The notes beneath the pieces were generated by a model. The model was not told the origin of the DNA, did no database searches, and saw nothing but the letters and a program-made list of their open reading frames with translations. Source: a virus. From it: a stretch of DNA of 43,436 bases. Location of the stretch: the IMG/VR virus record IMGVR_UViG_3300031578_000111, positions 1-43,436 of that record, one strand, 5' to 3'. Position 1 is the first letter of the stretch; each line of letters starts with the position of its first letter. The translations under genes were made by a program, and so were the position numbers. Below, one piece after another: positions 14,742 to 24,137 of the stretch.

Positions 14742-16867
14742 TATTCGGCACCCCACTCCACTTCCTCGTCACGATAGACAATTTCAATACCTTGAATTTC
14801 CCAATAAAGTTGATTTGACATAGAAGGTCTTAATTTTATTCCTCTACAATGTTGACCTCCACCAGGTAAATTAATTTTATACCACTTTGTTGTCGTGGTA
14901 GTTGCGGTTATAGATTGAGTGACAGAAGTAACTTCATCTGCATCATCTAAAGTATAATTCATCGTTAAGGTTGTTGCTCCTGTGGATTTTACTTTAATAT
15001 AAATATTATATATTTGCTTCCAAGTATCAGGATTCCCGAAAAATAAGAAAGGTAAGGTATCATAAGATTCTATATTAGAATTACCCGTCTCTTTAGCATC
15101 ATAAAGTCCAGAAAAAACATCATAGACCCTGCCTACAGTTGTTGAACCTGCCTTTAAACTGTCTTCCCCATCCTGACCCCACACCGAATATACATTGAAG
15201 GCAAAATCATATATCCCATAAGTGCCATCTTTAAAATCAAAATAGACAGTCTCCGAAGGAACTTCGTCTGTTCCTTTAGGATAAGAAAGTATATACTTCC
15301 CGTCATAAAAACAGGCACAGGATTTATCTATAAAATCCTGATTCATATTCGCTTTTAGATATTTATTTAAAACTACATTTAATTCTTTAACCTGGTCTAT
15401 ATTTACAATATATAAACCGTCTTTATGTAAAAGTATGATATAATTATCACAGTCAACTAATGAACGAGTGGCATAGACACCTTTAGAGGAATAAGAATCT
15501 TTAAACTGGAAATAATCAGAACTTTCTATCTGAACCGATGTTCCCAGTAATCTTTCTACACTGTTTTTGGTAGCCACCTGTAGAGTATGGCATTGGTTTA
15601 TAATCCCGGTGATATTCCGCATATTTCCCACTGCTATCCAGAAATTAGCAGGGAAGTATTCATAATATCGTTTAGAGAAGTAAAGTTTATTGCCTACGCC
15701 TAAATATATCCTTCCCCCTCGTTTACCTATCAATGAAGGGGCATTGGGCGGGGCATTGTGGTTTTCTTCGTGGTAGTTTTCCAGTGAATTAGCCTGAACC
15801 AGTGCATTATCAGATTGGGTACTCAAGAAAGTGGTAGTGGTATTATCAGCCACATATCCGTCATAGTAGAAAGAAGCACCACCGGCAAGAGTCCGATATA
15901 TATTTCTCTTTACAATATTGTAATTAGTGTCTGTATTTACTGGTATGGTAACGGTAATACTATCATTTGCGACTGCGGTTGTTGCAGTAGAGGCATTAGA
16001 GGCATTCCCTTCGTTTCCGTCAGCATCTACATAGGTGACTTTAAACATATAATCCCCAGCCGATAATGAGCCTCCTGAACCAACCGCAGTACCGATGGGG
16101 ATAGCCATACTTTTAATAGATAAAATAATCGTGCCGTCAAAAGTTGAAGTTGGTGTAACGGTTAAACTTGCAGTAGAAGATGAGGTAAATTCATATATTC
16201 CACTTGCCGAGATAGTTGCCTTTGATCCGCCTCCGAAGGCGACAGTAAAACTCCCTGCCGTCCTACCTGTTACGGTATAGGTTATCTGATATATAGTTGC
16301 ACTAACGGCTGCTTTTGACTGGGAAAGTACCGTAGTATTGTCAATCGTATGTTTCCAGCCAGCCGCCCAGCTTCCAGTCCATCCGGTAGAAGTCCAGTCG
16401 GTAGAGAGTAGAAATTCAACACTTAAACCGCCCTGACCAACGCCTGAAACATAAATAATAGTCCCGTTAAACTTCATTAAATTTTCTTTGCCGTTAGCGA
16501 TTAAACATCTGTCTACAAAGTCAACAAAGTAAGCATCAGTATCTGTGGTTACTGTTGCCAGTGAAGAACCAATAGTATGTCCATCCGCTTCAGCCAGAAC
16601 ATAAATATCGGTATCACATACAACCAAGCAATACTTGCCTGACTCGGTCTGCATATAAAAACGGTGCAGGCCTGTTATTTTATGATCTTCACTTATAGGG
16701 TCTCCTGTATTATATTTAGCATAACCAGCCCTTTTTATTAAATTACCCCATTCATCAAATGACATATTTTTGATAGCATTTGCTTCGCGGGGTAAATCTT
16801 TGAGCTTTACTTGACAAAACGGATCGAGGTTGTTTCCAATGCGGAAGATTTTCTTTTTTGAGGCCAT
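14741..16867 (-). CDS. Tail nozzle / DNA-stabilisation-like protein
   Basis: A 708-residue beta-rich protein. The N-terminal region (REANAIKNMSFDEWGNLIKRAGYAKYN.. ITGLHRFY.. DTDIYVL) matches the common layout of P22 gp10-like stabilisation and T7 gp12-like nozzle proteins: an Arg-Gly start module followed by propeller-like repeats. A Ser/Thr-rich Ig-like insert sits near residues 180-330. It directly follows the adaptor gene with a 4-base gap, as expected for a two-part tail tube. Confidence 0.75.
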   Translation of the reverse strand: MASKKKIFRIGNNLDPFCQVKLKDLPREANAIKNMSFDEWGNLIKRAGYAKYNTGDPISEDHKITGLHRFYMQTESGKYCLVVCDTDIYVLAEADGHTIGSSLATVTTDTDAYFVDFVDRCLIANGKENLMKFNGTIIYVSGVGQGGLSVEFLLSTDWTSTGWTGSWAAGWKHTIDNTTVLSQSKAAVSATIYQITYTVTGRTAGSFTVAFGGGSKATISASGIYEFTSSSTASLTVTPTSTFDGTIILSIKSMAIPIGTAVGSGGSLSAGDYMFKVTYVDADGNEGNASNASTATTAVANDSITVTIPVNTDTNYNIVKRNIYRTLAGGASFYYDGYVADNTTTTFLSTQSDNALVQANSLENYHEENHNAPPNAPSLIGKRGGRIYLGVGNKLYFSKRYYEYFPANFWIAVGNMRNITGIINQCHTLQVATKNSVERLLGTSVQIESSDYFQFKDSYSSKGVYATRSLVDCDNYIILLHKDGLYIVNIDQVKELNVVLNKYLKANMNQDFIDKSCACFYDGKYILSYPKGTDEVPSETVYFDFKDGTYGIYDFAFNVYSVWGQDGEDSLKAGSTTVGRVYDVFSGLYDAKETGNSNIESYDTLPFLFFGNPDTWKQIYNIYIKVKSTGATTLTMNYTLDDADEVTSVTQSITATTTTTKWYKINLPGGGQHCRGIKLRPSMSNQLYWEIQGIEIVYRDEEVEWGAE

Positions 16868-16871
16868 TTAA

Positions 16872-17588
16872 TCACCTTTGTCCCCAATCTGGCCATCTTG
16901 TTTTACGATAGAATCGTGCAGGATGGCTTTCAGGTACGATATTATAGGTATCATCCATATCAATATTCAGGAGTTCCTTCATTCTTTGTAAACCAATCTG
17001 GTATTTCTGCCAAAACTTATCACTTCTATTACTTTCCCCTTTTTTCTCCCAACACATTGAAACTACATAATCCCTGATTAGTTTTCTAAAATTGATTAAG
17101 CGGTAATCACCATTAAAGGGTTTAACATCACCTGACATAGCAACGGCTCTCTCAATCTGATAAAACTTAACTGTGGCACCTGCCGATATTTTGCGGTCAA
17201 AACCCAGCATATCACCACGCACATAATAGCGGGAAGGAGTGCCTGTCTGTTCACGCCATTTATTATCACCGAGAACAAGCCTCGCTTGAGTGGTAGGTCG
17301 CAAGGCAACATCATTGTAATAGACCACGCCCTCGTCAATGGCGATGAAGTCATCATCCATCCGGAGTTCCCGTTCATCAAATATATCGTTAGTTTCATCT
17401 ATTAAACCTAAAATAGTATAGGTTTTCCAAGTCCGCAGGCAAAAAGTCTCGTGTCCTATTTCTTCTTGTGCCTCGTTGCTCCAATTAGTTATTTCTGTAT
17501 CCAACCAAAAGCCTTCGGTTGATTCGTTTAATAGACTTCGGACATCAGTATTTATTTTGGCAAGAGTGCTTAATAAAGTATCTGCCAT
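16872..17588 (-). CDS. Head-tail adaptor (gp4/gp11-like)
   Basis: A 238-residue protein with an N-terminal helix pair (LSTLAKINTDVRSLLNES..FWLDTEITNWSNEAQEEIG) characteristic of podovirus adaptor/tail-tubular-A proteins, a central beta insertion, and a C-terminal helical region (RDYVVSMCWEKKGESNRSDKFWQKYQIGLQRMKE). It would dock under the portal and carry the nozzle protein encoded just downstream. Shine-Dalgarno AAGGATGTGATTAT. Confidence 0.82.
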   Translation of the reverse strand: MADTLLSTLAKINTDVRSLLNESTEGFWLDTEITNWSNEAQEEIGHETFCLRTWKTYTILGLIDETNDIFDERELRMDDDFIAIDEGVVYYNDVALRPTTQARLVLGDNKWREQTGTPSRYYVRGDMLGFDRKISAGATVKFYQIERAVAMSGDVKPFNGDYRLINFRKLIRDYVVSMCWEKKGESNRSDKFWQKYQIGLQRMKELLNIDMDDTYNIVPESHPARFYRKTRWPDWGQR

Positions 17589-17600
17589 ATAATCACATCC

Positions 17601-17882
17601 TTACACTGGTTTATATTGAACTAATAATCCAGTAAATTCCAAAACAATAGAACAACCAGTATCTAACTGACAGGGTTTATCAAACATAATAACTTTATTA
17701 TCTTTTGTGCCACAATAGACAGTTAGAAACATATTATCTGTTGCTGCTGTTTTCTCATTATAAAATTTTGCCCACTTTGTCTCACTGTCTGCACTCCACG
17801 CTATTATTGTCTTAATAAATACCGGACCGTTGGCTAATTGAGTAGTTCCTGTGGTAATTAATTTCCATTGCCATACTTCCAT
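17601..17882 (-). CDS. Small beta-rich virion-module protein
   Basis: A 93-residue protein with alternating beta-type segments (LANGPVFIKTIIAWSADS, GCSIVLEFTGLLVQY) and two cysteines. It lies between the scaffold/capsid group and the adaptor. It could be a head decoration or fibre-base protein. No family recognised. Confidence 0.55.
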   Translation of the reverse strand: MEVWQWKLITTGTTQLANGPVFIKTIIAWSADSETKWAKFYNEKTAATDNMFLTVYCGTKDNKVIMFDKPCQLDTGCSIVLEFTGLLVQYKPV

Positions 17883-17885
17883 AAT

Positions 17886-18050
17886 TTAATTCACCTTCTT
17901 TATATTTTTAATGACTTTATTGAATTGATTGATTAATAATTCGGTATCAGATTTTACCAAATCTATCTTCGTTTCTAAATCAGCAATCCGTTTTGCCATT
18001 GGTTTAATTACATAAGTCTCCATGTACTCTTGAGATATAATCATTGACAT
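17886..18050 (-). CDS. Small coiled-coil protein
   Basis: A 54-residue ORF with a GGGGGA ribosome site upstream. Heptad-like pattern across residues 15-52 (AKRIADLETKIDLV). It sits in the structural module, 3 bases from the next gene. Function unknown. Confidence 0.55.
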   Translation of the reverse strand: MSMIISQEYMETYVIKPMAKRIADLETKIDLVKSDTELLINQFNKVIKNIKKVN

Positions 18051-18070
18051 AATTGATATTCCCCCTTTCT

Positions 18071-18247
18071 TTATTTTTTCTTTTTTAACTTTTTATATAT
18101 TGAAGGATGTTTCTCTTTCAAAGTAACATTTATATCTAATGCTTTTTTATGTCTTTTTGCGGCTTCCAAACTTTTAGCCTTTTTGCTCATAGCTTTGCCA
18201 CCATGAAAGACTTTAAACCCATCAACTTGTTTTACCTTATATGGCAT
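18071..18247 (-). CDS. Small lysine-rich protein
   Basis: A 58-residue, strongly basic protein with a good AAGGAGG site. It begins with a short beta segment (YKVKQVDGFKVFHGG) followed by a Lys-rich helix ending KKLKKKK. The layout recalls small phage proteins that bind nucleic acid. Unrecognised. Confidence 0.6.
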   Translation of the reverse strand: MPYKVKQVDGFKVFHGGKAMSKKAKSLEAAKRHKKALDINVTLKEKHPSIYKKLKKKK

Positions 18248-18259
18248 GGTTAGCCCTCC

Positions 18260-18556
18260 TTAAAACTTAAAATTATCCTTTAATACCTGATATAAACCAA
18301 TAGATAACCTTTGTACCACTTCTTCATTTAGAGAATGATTATTATAATTGACGTCTATTGCATGTAGAATTTCATGTAAAAAGGTTTCTTCTATTTCAGA
18401 TTTAGCCCTTGCCTGTTTAGGATAGTATTTACACAGATAAATTACATCAAGATTGTGGTCAGTTTCCCCTACAAAACCTGTTTCTGAAAGTCTCCCATTG
18501 TCCCATACCACTTTGTAATAGTGTCCAGCCACCTTTACCTTATCGGGTATCTTCAT
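18260..18556 (-). CDS. Small zincin-like metallopeptidase
   Basis: A 98-residue protein. The N-terminal half is beta (VKVAGHYYKVVWD, NLDVIYLC). The helix EIEETFLHEILHAID carries the HExxH zinc motif (H61, E62, H65), with a later NEEVVQRLS helix that may supply the third ligand. The size fits small phage zincins of the SprT/ImmA-like kind. It overlaps the previous gene by 17 bases. In a structural module it might process a virion or host protein; the substrate is unknown. Confidence 0.72.
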   Translation of the reverse strand: MKIPDKVKVAGHYYKVVWDNGRLSETGFVGETDHNLDVIYLCKYYPKQARAKSEIEETFLHEILHAIDVNYNNHSLNEEVVQRLSIGLYQVLKDNFKF

Positions 18557-18743
18557 CTAATTCCTCCATTCCTACACTGTCACGGTAGAAGGGTGATTTC
18601 CCATCTATAATATAAAATCGGTCACTGGTATTAATGGGATATTCTATCGTGATTAGTCCATCCTTGTCAGGCTTTATTTCGTGTTCTTTTAATACCTTTA
18701 CAATTTCCTTAATGTCTGCACAAGTAGCTTTTTTCTTATTCAT
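18540..18743 (-). CDS. Small hypothetical protein
   Basis: A 67-residue acidic protein with a helical start (ADIKEIVKVLKEHEI) and a beta segment; preceded by AAGGGGG and overlapping the metallopeptidase gene. No recognised family. Confidence 0.55.
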   Translation of the reverse strand: MNKKKATCADIKEIVKVLKEHEIKPDKDGLITIEYPINTSDRFYIIDGKSPFYRDSVGMEELDEDTR

Positions 18744-18760
18744 ACTTCCCCCTTTAAATT

Positions 18761-19165
18761 TTATTCTTCTATTAACTTGCCTAATTGAACCAAAACAATC
18801 GGCTTTAAATTGATATCGCCTAATTGCTCTAATTTAATCGGTTTGAAGTCAATCTCTATTTTTTCTTCGTTTAACTCGGCAAACTCTTTTTGAAATTTTT
18901 CCATATTCTCATCAGTCAGGTCATATTGTGGCGGGTCAAGTTGCTTTCCGTCTTTGTCTTTCTTCATCAATGGCTTACCGTCCTTGTCTTTCTTGGCTAA
19001 TTTCTCAACCAGTTTTATTCTTGCTTTTTCCATTGCGTCCATTTCAGAACGAATTTTGTCTAAAAACCGAGCCAGCCAGTAAGCAGGTTTAACAGGTATT
19101 TCCTTTGCTAAAATCACGTCAAGACCTGCTGTCATTGCCCTTACTTCGTTAAGAGTAATTTTCAT
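18761..19165 (-). CDS. Hypothetical phage protein (DUF1617-like layout)
   Basis: A 134-residue charged protein with a central helical segment (AYWLARFLDKIRSEMDAMEK) and two tandem KKDKDGK motifs, followed by a beta tail in which a pattern (KPIKLEQLGDINLKPIVLVQLG) is repeated. The N-terminal half resembles the DUF1617-type proteins found in many phage structural modules; this is a weak resemblance. Strong AGGAGG site. Confidence 0.55.
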   Translation of the reverse strand: MKITLNEVRAMTAGLDVILAKEIPVKPAYWLARFLDKIRSEMDAMEKARIKLVEKLAKKDKDGKPLMKKDKDGKQLDPPQYDLTDENMEKFQKEFAELNEEKIEIDFKPIKLEQLGDINLKPIVLVQLGKLIEE

Positions 19166-19189
19166 GTTATTCCTCCTTTCTCATAGATT

Positions 19190-19214
19190 GCCGGGTTTAT
19201 CTATACCACCCGGC
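19190..19214 (-). promoter_or_regulatory. Intergenic hairpin after decoration gene
   Basis: GCCGGGT and ACCCGGC form a perfect 7-bp stem with an 11-nt loop between two genes. No T-tract follows on the minus strand, so it is more likely an mRNA processing or stability hairpin than a strong terminator. Confidence 0.5.
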
Positions 19215-19226
19215 GAAGATTTTTAA

Positions 19227-20774
19227 TCAGTCACTAAATAAGTTTATGTAGTAAGTCTTTGACTGTGTTTTATCATACATCTTTAATTTTCCAGCACCAG
19301 TACTACCATGAGCAGCAGAACTATACATACCACCTACTAATTGGTCAAACTCGATGAAATAATCTGTACCAGCGTTGCCTGGATTTATATACATAATACT
19401 GGTTAATGGAGTAGTGAGTGAGTTATTGCACATACCCACTAAACAATGTACATATGCAGCACTCATATCAGTAGTATTTTGATTCTGGAAAAAACCAGAT
19501 GCTATAACTGTATTTCCACCAGCAGTAAAAGTAGCCGAACCTATTACTGTACCTATTACACCAGCAAAAATAGAAGCACTTGTGCAATTTATGATAGCAC
19601 CATCAACTAAATTCAATACTCCCTGAACTCCAGAGAGATATCCAGCAGTCGAACCAGACCAAGTTTTTAAAGTTGTAAGTCCAGCCCAACCATCAATAGC
19701 ATTACAAGTACCGTATCCTGTACTTGCTGGATTATGATATACATTTGCTCTGACTCCCTTACAACTACCTCCATCTGTCTTACTATATGCAAAGTTAACA
19801 TATACACCTGCTAAACCAGTAGTACCAGTCGTTAAAGCAGTAGAAGAATCACCAACCTGAATAACGTTGCCTGTATATGTACCATTGAAGTCTATACCAG
19901 TAGTACAAGCACCAATACTTATACCAGTAGTACAAGTAGCAATACTTATAGCTGTAGTACCATATGTAGTAACTATCGGATAAGCAGTAGTAAATGAACC
20001 TTGAGCACTCGATAATGGTAAATACCATGCTGTCCTTACACCAGCCGACTCATTGACTGCAATCTGTAAAGTATGGTTATAGAATAACTCGCCTGAACCG
20101 ATTGTCGGAATTGTATTTGCGGCAGCGTGTCCTACTTCAAACAAGATTTTAGAACCAGTACCAGTAGCGCCACCTCTGGTTTCACTAAATACCAAATAGG
20201 GTACATTTGAAAAGTCTGCACTTGCACCAGGTAACGACTGAATATAAACTATGGAATTTGGAATAGCAGCATTATTAGAAGATACTTCTGCCTGAAGAGC
20301 AGCCGATAAACCATTTCCAACTGAAACGCCAGTCATAGTCATTTCAGCCCAAACACCAGCCGCACCCGACATACTGGCAGCGCTTATTGCGACTTTACCG
20401 TGAACTCCAACCATATCTCCTGCTGTCCAACTCGTAGCTGCGTTCACCAAAGAATATAATCCTTTTGCGGCAGTAGCAGTACCGGTAATAGTAATAGTTA
20501 CAGGGTCAGTAAAAACCGAAGATGCCGTAACTGATACATTGACCGTTGGTGCTTCTAAAGTGATTGAGGTATCTGACGCTATAACCAGTGCCCCGTCTGC
20601 ACTTGCACCGATATACATACCACTATCATAAAAATACGCTTTCCCGGTAGTATCGAACATTACATTCTTAATCTTCATACCACCGAAAGAATCACCAGCG
20701 TCATATGCTAATGCAGCGTGTAATTCCCCTTTTCCAAAACCCTCCCCAATGTGTTTGCTGATTGTTTCAGCCAT
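19227..20774 (-). CDS. Head decoration or head-fibre protein
   Basis: A 515-residue protein rich in Gly, Ala, Ser and Thr with many short beta segments, e.g. ITLEAPTVNVSVTAS and a tandem TTGISIGACTTGI pattern. It has no TM or signal. It follows the coat gene by 78 bases, across a GC hairpin, the common place for abundant capsid decoration or head-fibre proteins. Initiation region AAAGGAAGTGATTTTAAATG fits strong late expression. Confidence 0.65.
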   Translation of the reverse strand: MAETISKHIGEGFGKGELHAALAYDAGDSFGGMKIKNVMFDTTGKAYFYDSGMYIGASADGALVIASDTSITLEAPTVNVSVTASSVFTDPVTITITGTATAAKGLYSLVNAATSWTAGDMVGVHGKVAISAASMSGAAGVWAEMTMTGVSVGNGLSAALQAEVSSNNAAIPNSIVYIQSLPGASADFSNVPYLVFSETRGGATGTGSKILFEVGHAAANTIPTIGSGELFYNHTLQIAVNESAGVRTAWYLPLSSAQGSFTTAYPIVTTYGTTAISIATCTTGISIGACTTGIDFNGTYTGNVIQVGDSSTALTTGTTGLAGVYVNFAYSKTDGGSCKGVRANVYHNPASTGYGTCNAIDGWAGLTTLKTWSGSTAGYLSGVQGVLNLVDGAIINCTSASIFAGVIGTVIGSATFTAGGNTVIASGFFQNQNTTDMSAAYVHCLVGMCNNSLTTPLTSIMYINPGNAGTDYFIEFDQLVGGMYSSAAHGSTGAGKLKMYDKTQSKTYYINLFSD

Positions 20775-20802
20775 TTAAAATCACTTCCTTTTTATTTTTT
20801 AC

Positions 20803-20828
20803 GGGGGTAAGAGTTTCGTCCCACCCCC
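20803..20828 (-). promoter_or_regulatory. Hairpin between coat and decoration genes
   Basis: GGGGGT and ACCCCC form a 6-bp GC stem just after the coat gene. It could partly terminate transcription or stabilise the coat mRNA, helping give coat protein higher levels than its downstream neighbours. Confidence 0.45.
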
Positions 20829-20852
20829 TTCCTATTGTGTTATAAGATTAGT

Positions 20853-22091
20853 TTACAGAGCAGTCGGACAAGCGAATATATTTACACCCCACGCACCGTT
20901 AAGCACGAGAGGGCAGTACATATTCTTCCAAGACATAGTTCCGAACATTGCCAACGGGTTAGTTGTGGTAAATTCAGGCGGGCAAATTTCGAATGCTTGG
21001 TCTTTACCAGCTAACTTAATGTTACCAAATGCTTCTCTACCAAAAATGGAAACCATCTGAGGTGCAGCAGAAGCAACATAGGTTGCTAAAGTTCCAGCAG
21101 TATGTTTAAATGGGTGAGTATCTTTATGGAATCTTACGTTAGCAAATTCACCTACTAAATTCCTATAGAGGTCTTTCGGTGCAGCATAATGTTTCAAGTT
21201 GATATATTCGGTATCGTTCATAAAGTCATACTTCATCGCTCCAGCAGGAATAACTCCGTGATAGAAACCATCAGGGAATAAAGGTGTTTCCTGTTCTTCT
21301 AATAAAGCAACTGCCTTCTTAACCAATGCAGCAGTAATCTTATCTCCGGTAGTTAATTCATTGGTAGAAAATATTCTTGCAGTATCTCCAGATTGAGGAA
21401 TCTGCGGTAAGGCAGGAACAGTAATAGTAGTAGAACTTGCATAAGCATAAGTTCTTACTATCCCTTGACATCTTCCACTGGTAAATACAATCACGCCAGT
21501 TCCATCTGTATCTGCAGCAATAGCACTGGGTAAAGAAGTGAATACGGGAACAGTAACAGAACTTGAACTTCCAGTAACAGTTACCACTCCTGACCAAGTA
21601 GTATCACCATCAGCACGTATACCCATAAATCCCTGAGCAAGAACGTTCTGTATCTTCAGATCTAAACTCTTACCTGATTGAATACCAAGTAAAGCTGCCA
21701 AACCACCTAATTTGGGGTCAAATGCAGTCAACCATAACCTTGAAGAAGGTGCAACATAGTTACCGTATTCATCAAGAACTGCAGTAACGGTCTGAGCAAA
21801 ATATTGTTCGGGAGTACCAGTTTGTCCTTCTACAAGTAGAAAATGGTCTGCATCATTAGCTAAAGGTGCATATCGGGTAAATTCAACATTATCACCTTTG
21901 CTTAAAGGTATATCCATATTTGCCTGTTTTTGGGCAAACTGTTGGAATACCAGTTCCGGTTCTCTATTCAGCAAATACGTTGCCTTGTAGAGAGTTTTTA
22001 TATCATTAGCCTTAGCCCCACTTGAAACTCCGGCTATTCTTGCCATTTGGGCGTATGGGGCTGTATCATCTCGAAAATTTGCAATAGTCAT
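20853..22091 (-). CDS. Major capsid protein, N4-gp56-like family
   Basis: A 412-residue protein. The N-terminal segment (YLLNREPELVFQQFAQKQ..IPLSKGDNVEFTRYAPL) matches the N4-gp56 coat-family pattern of an Arg/Glu helix, FAQK, a short loop and (V/I)EF(T/R)RY. EGQTGTPEQYFAQTVTAVLDEYGNYV also fits. The rest has the alternation of HK97-like coat proteins. It follows the Glu/Lys-rich scaffold gene. Shine-Dalgarno AAGGATGTGAATTTTA is of the strong late type seen across this genome. Confidence 0.88.
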   Translation of the reverse strand: MTIANFRDDTAPYAQMARIAGVSSGAKANDIKTLYKATYLLNREPELVFQQFAQKQANMDIPLSKGDNVEFTRYAPLANDADHFLLVEGQTGTPEQYFAQTVTAVLDEYGNYVAPSSRLWLTAFDPKLGGLAALLGIQSGKSLDLKIQNVLAQGFMGIRADGDTTWSGVVTVTGSSSSVTVPVFTSLPSAIAADTDGTGVIVFTSGRCQGIVRTYAYASSTTITVPALPQIPQSGDTARIFSTNELTTGDKITAALVKKAVALLEEQETPLFPDGFYHGVIPAGAMKYDFMNDTEYINLKHYAAPKDLYRNLVGEFANVRFHKDTHPFKHTAGTLATYVASAAPQMVSIFGREAFGNIKLAGKDQAFEICPPEFTTTNPLAMFGTMSWKNMYCPLVLNGAWGVNIFACPTAL

Positions 22092-22143
22092 TAAAATTCA
22101 CATCCTTAGGTCTTTATATTCCCCTTGGATGCCAATTTATTTT

Positions 22144-23175
22144 TTAGAACTCATAATTGATGTTGTATTTCTTTTTTATTCCCTCTTGAATTTTTTTAGG
22201 GTCAACACCACTATCAAGCTGTTCTGCAAAATCAACCGGCTTACTCGCTCTCTTTAAAGTTGTGATATCGGAAGACATAATCTGAGCCTGACTCAAATCT
22301 TCTCCTTCTTCCTTCAACTCTTTCCTTGCTTCCTCAACAGCTTTCTTTTTAATATCTTCTTCTTTCTCAGGTAATCTTTCGGCTACCATTTCACCATAGA
22401 CCACTTCTCTTGCTTCCAATTTATGAATATCAAACAGTTCGGGATTTTTCTTTAAGTGTGCTTCTACTTCGGCTTCTATTTCGGAGTAAGGGATAACTCT
22501 ATCTTTAGTCTTTTCTTTTAAGGCATCTATAACTTTCTTCTTTTCATAACCGTAGTTTTGTCCGTATAGCGGATCAATGGCGGCTTTTAATACTGCATCG
22601 TTATAGGCTTTAACTTGCTTGTTATATTTGATAGGGTCATCGTAATACAGTTCGTCAGGGGGGTAGAGTGGCAGGTTAGCTTTGATAGTCTGCTGATCTT
22701 TAACAACCGCAGACTTTTCATATTCATCTATCTTGGCATTAATTAATTCTAAATCCTTGACTTGCTTCTCTAATTCCTTATTCTTCTGTGATAGTTTAGT
22801 AGAATAAGCCTCTGTTTCCTTTGACATCTTTATCAATTCTTCAGGGGTCTTATTCCTAAACTTATCGGGGATAGCCTCTGTGGGTTCTGTAATTCCTTCT
22901 TCTGCTTCTGTTATCTCTTCTTTCTTCTGCTTGATTTCCTGTTTGGTTTTGACCTGCTTTTCCTTTAGTTCCTTTAGGTCAGGTGCAATCTCTGTGTCCT
23001 TGCTTCCTTTAAGTTTCTCAATTTCGGCTTCAATATTACCTTCTTCTGCTTCTAAAACCTGTTGAGCTTCTTCTAACGAAATCGGGGCGTTAGCGTCTAC
23101 TGGTCTTTTTTCGACAGCCGTATTATCCGCTTGTTCTTGCGAGGCGGTTTTAAGGTTGTTGTCAATTATTTCCAT
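22144..23175 (-). CDS. Capsid scaffold protein
   Basis: A 343-residue, highly charged (Glu/Lys-rich), helical coiled-coil protein with no hydrophobic core segments, between portal-proximal genes and the coat gene. This composition and position are typical of podovirus scaffolding proteins, which help procapsid assembly and leave before DNA packaging. The C-terminal basic end (KKIQEGIKKKYNINYEF) is a plausible coat-binding helix. Confidence 0.8.
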   Translation of the reverse strand: MEIIDNNLKTASQEQADNTAVEKRPVDANAPISLEEAQQVLEAEEGNIEAEIEKLKGSKDTEIAPDLKELKEKQVKTKQEIKQKKEEITEAEEGITEPTEAIPDKFRNKTPEELIKMSKETEAYSTKLSQKNKELEKQVKDLELINAKIDEYEKSAVVKDQQTIKANLPLYPPDELYYDDPIKYNKQVKAYNDAVLKAAIDPLYGQNYGYEKKKVIDALKEKTKDRVIPYSEIEAEVEAHLKKNPELFDIHKLEAREVVYGEMVAERLPEKEEDIKKKAVEEARKELKEEGEDLSQAQIMSSDITTLKRASKPVDFAEQLDSGVDPKKIQEGIKKKYNINYEF

Positions 23176-23220
23176 TTAATTCTAACTCCTTTTTAAATTC
23201 CCCTTGTCCTCTCTGATAGA

Positions 23221-23439
23221 TTAGATATTCGATATAATATCAAGCACATTTGATAATTTAACTGCTGTGTTCATCATAAATTCATTACTTACTTTCTCTA
23301 TACACATATCTATTTTTTTAAGTAATTTTATTTGTAGTGCGTATTGGACATTACTTAGTGAATCATTGTTTACATTTTCTATTATCTTCTTACATCCTTC
23401 ATTCCCTAATTTTTCGAGTTTTTTATCAATTTTATTCAT
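23221..23439 (-). CDS. Small helical hypothetical protein
   Basis: A 72-residue all-helical protein (KKLEKLGNEGCKKIIENVNN) with an AAAGGAGGG site. Lies among small genes between portal and scaffold. Unrecognised. Confidence 0.55.
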   Translation of the reverse strand: MNKIDKKLEKLGNEGCKKIIENVNNDSLSNVQYALQIKLLKKIDMCIEKVSNEFMMNTAVKLSNVLDIISNI

Positions 23440-23454
23440 TATTTTTCCCTCCTT

Positions 23455-23763
23455 TCATTTCTTCTTTTTCTTTTCCTTCCTCTTAATCAATTCTTCCTCA
23501 TCTTCCAAGCCAATCTTGACTTGCGTAGTTATCTCATTTAGCATCGTTTCTATAAAGTCAACCATTAGCCTTTTAGCCTGTATCAGTGCCATATCGGTAT
23601 TTTTGGTATCACATAGATATTCTCTGCACTCTTTCAGCCTGACATCGAAATACTTCTCACGAAGCAGTTTCCAGCCATTGGTGTTGCATAGTTCGATTAG
23701 GTTATGAGCTTCTTGTGCTGATAAGCCGAGTTCCTTTTCTTCGTTGGTTAGGTTGTCTGGCAT
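23455..23763 (-). CDS. Small helical hypothetical protein
   Basis: A 102-residue charged helical protein ending in a Lys-only tail (RKEKKKKK). The GLSAQEAHNLIELCNTNGWKL start is a helix-turn pattern also common in small phage head-module proteins. AAAGGAGGA site; directly follows the next upstream stop. Confidence 0.55.
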   Translation of the reverse strand: MPDNLTNEEKELGLSAQEAHNLIELCNTNGWKLLREKYFDVRLKECREYLCDTKNTDMALIQAKRLMVDFIETMLNEITTQVKIGLEDEEELIKRKEKKKKK

Positions 23764-24123
23764 TTAGTCCTCCTTTCTATCAATAATCTTCATTTCTGGT
23801 ATACCACTATTCCCACTGATATCATCTATAATATTTCCGATAGTCTTTATACCAAAAGCAATATCATCGTATTTATTCGTTACCAATTCTATCGTTACAG
23901 TTTTCTTGAATGTTTTGGGGAAGTATTTTTGCTCTATTTTTTCAATAATGTACAAGGTAAGTTCTTCCCAATTTAACCGATTAAAAACTTCTATTGAAAA
24001 TTTTGTATAACAACCCTTTTGTTTGAAATCTAAAATTAATTCCTCCCACATCTGCATATATTTATTTCTCTCATCAATTAATTTATTTAAGTCCTTAATG
24101 TCTATACTCACTTTATCGTTCAT
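23764..24123 (-). CDS. Hypothetical protein with KYFPK motif
   Basis: A 119-residue protein. An N-terminal coiled coil with YMQMWEELILDF is followed by IIEKIEQKYFPKTFKK. The same layout (YKEMWGWLDNM ... LEQKYFPKNE) recurs in the gene at 29600-30022, so the two may be distant paralogs. Function unknown. Confidence 0.6.
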   Translation of the reverse strand: MNDKVSIDIKDLNKLIDERNKYMQMWEELILDFKQKGCYTKFSIEVFNRLNWEELTLYIIEKIEQKYFPKTFKKTVTIELVTNKYDDIAFGIKTIGNIIDDISGNSGIPEMKIIDRKED

Positions 24124-24137
24124 AATTCTTCCTCCTT

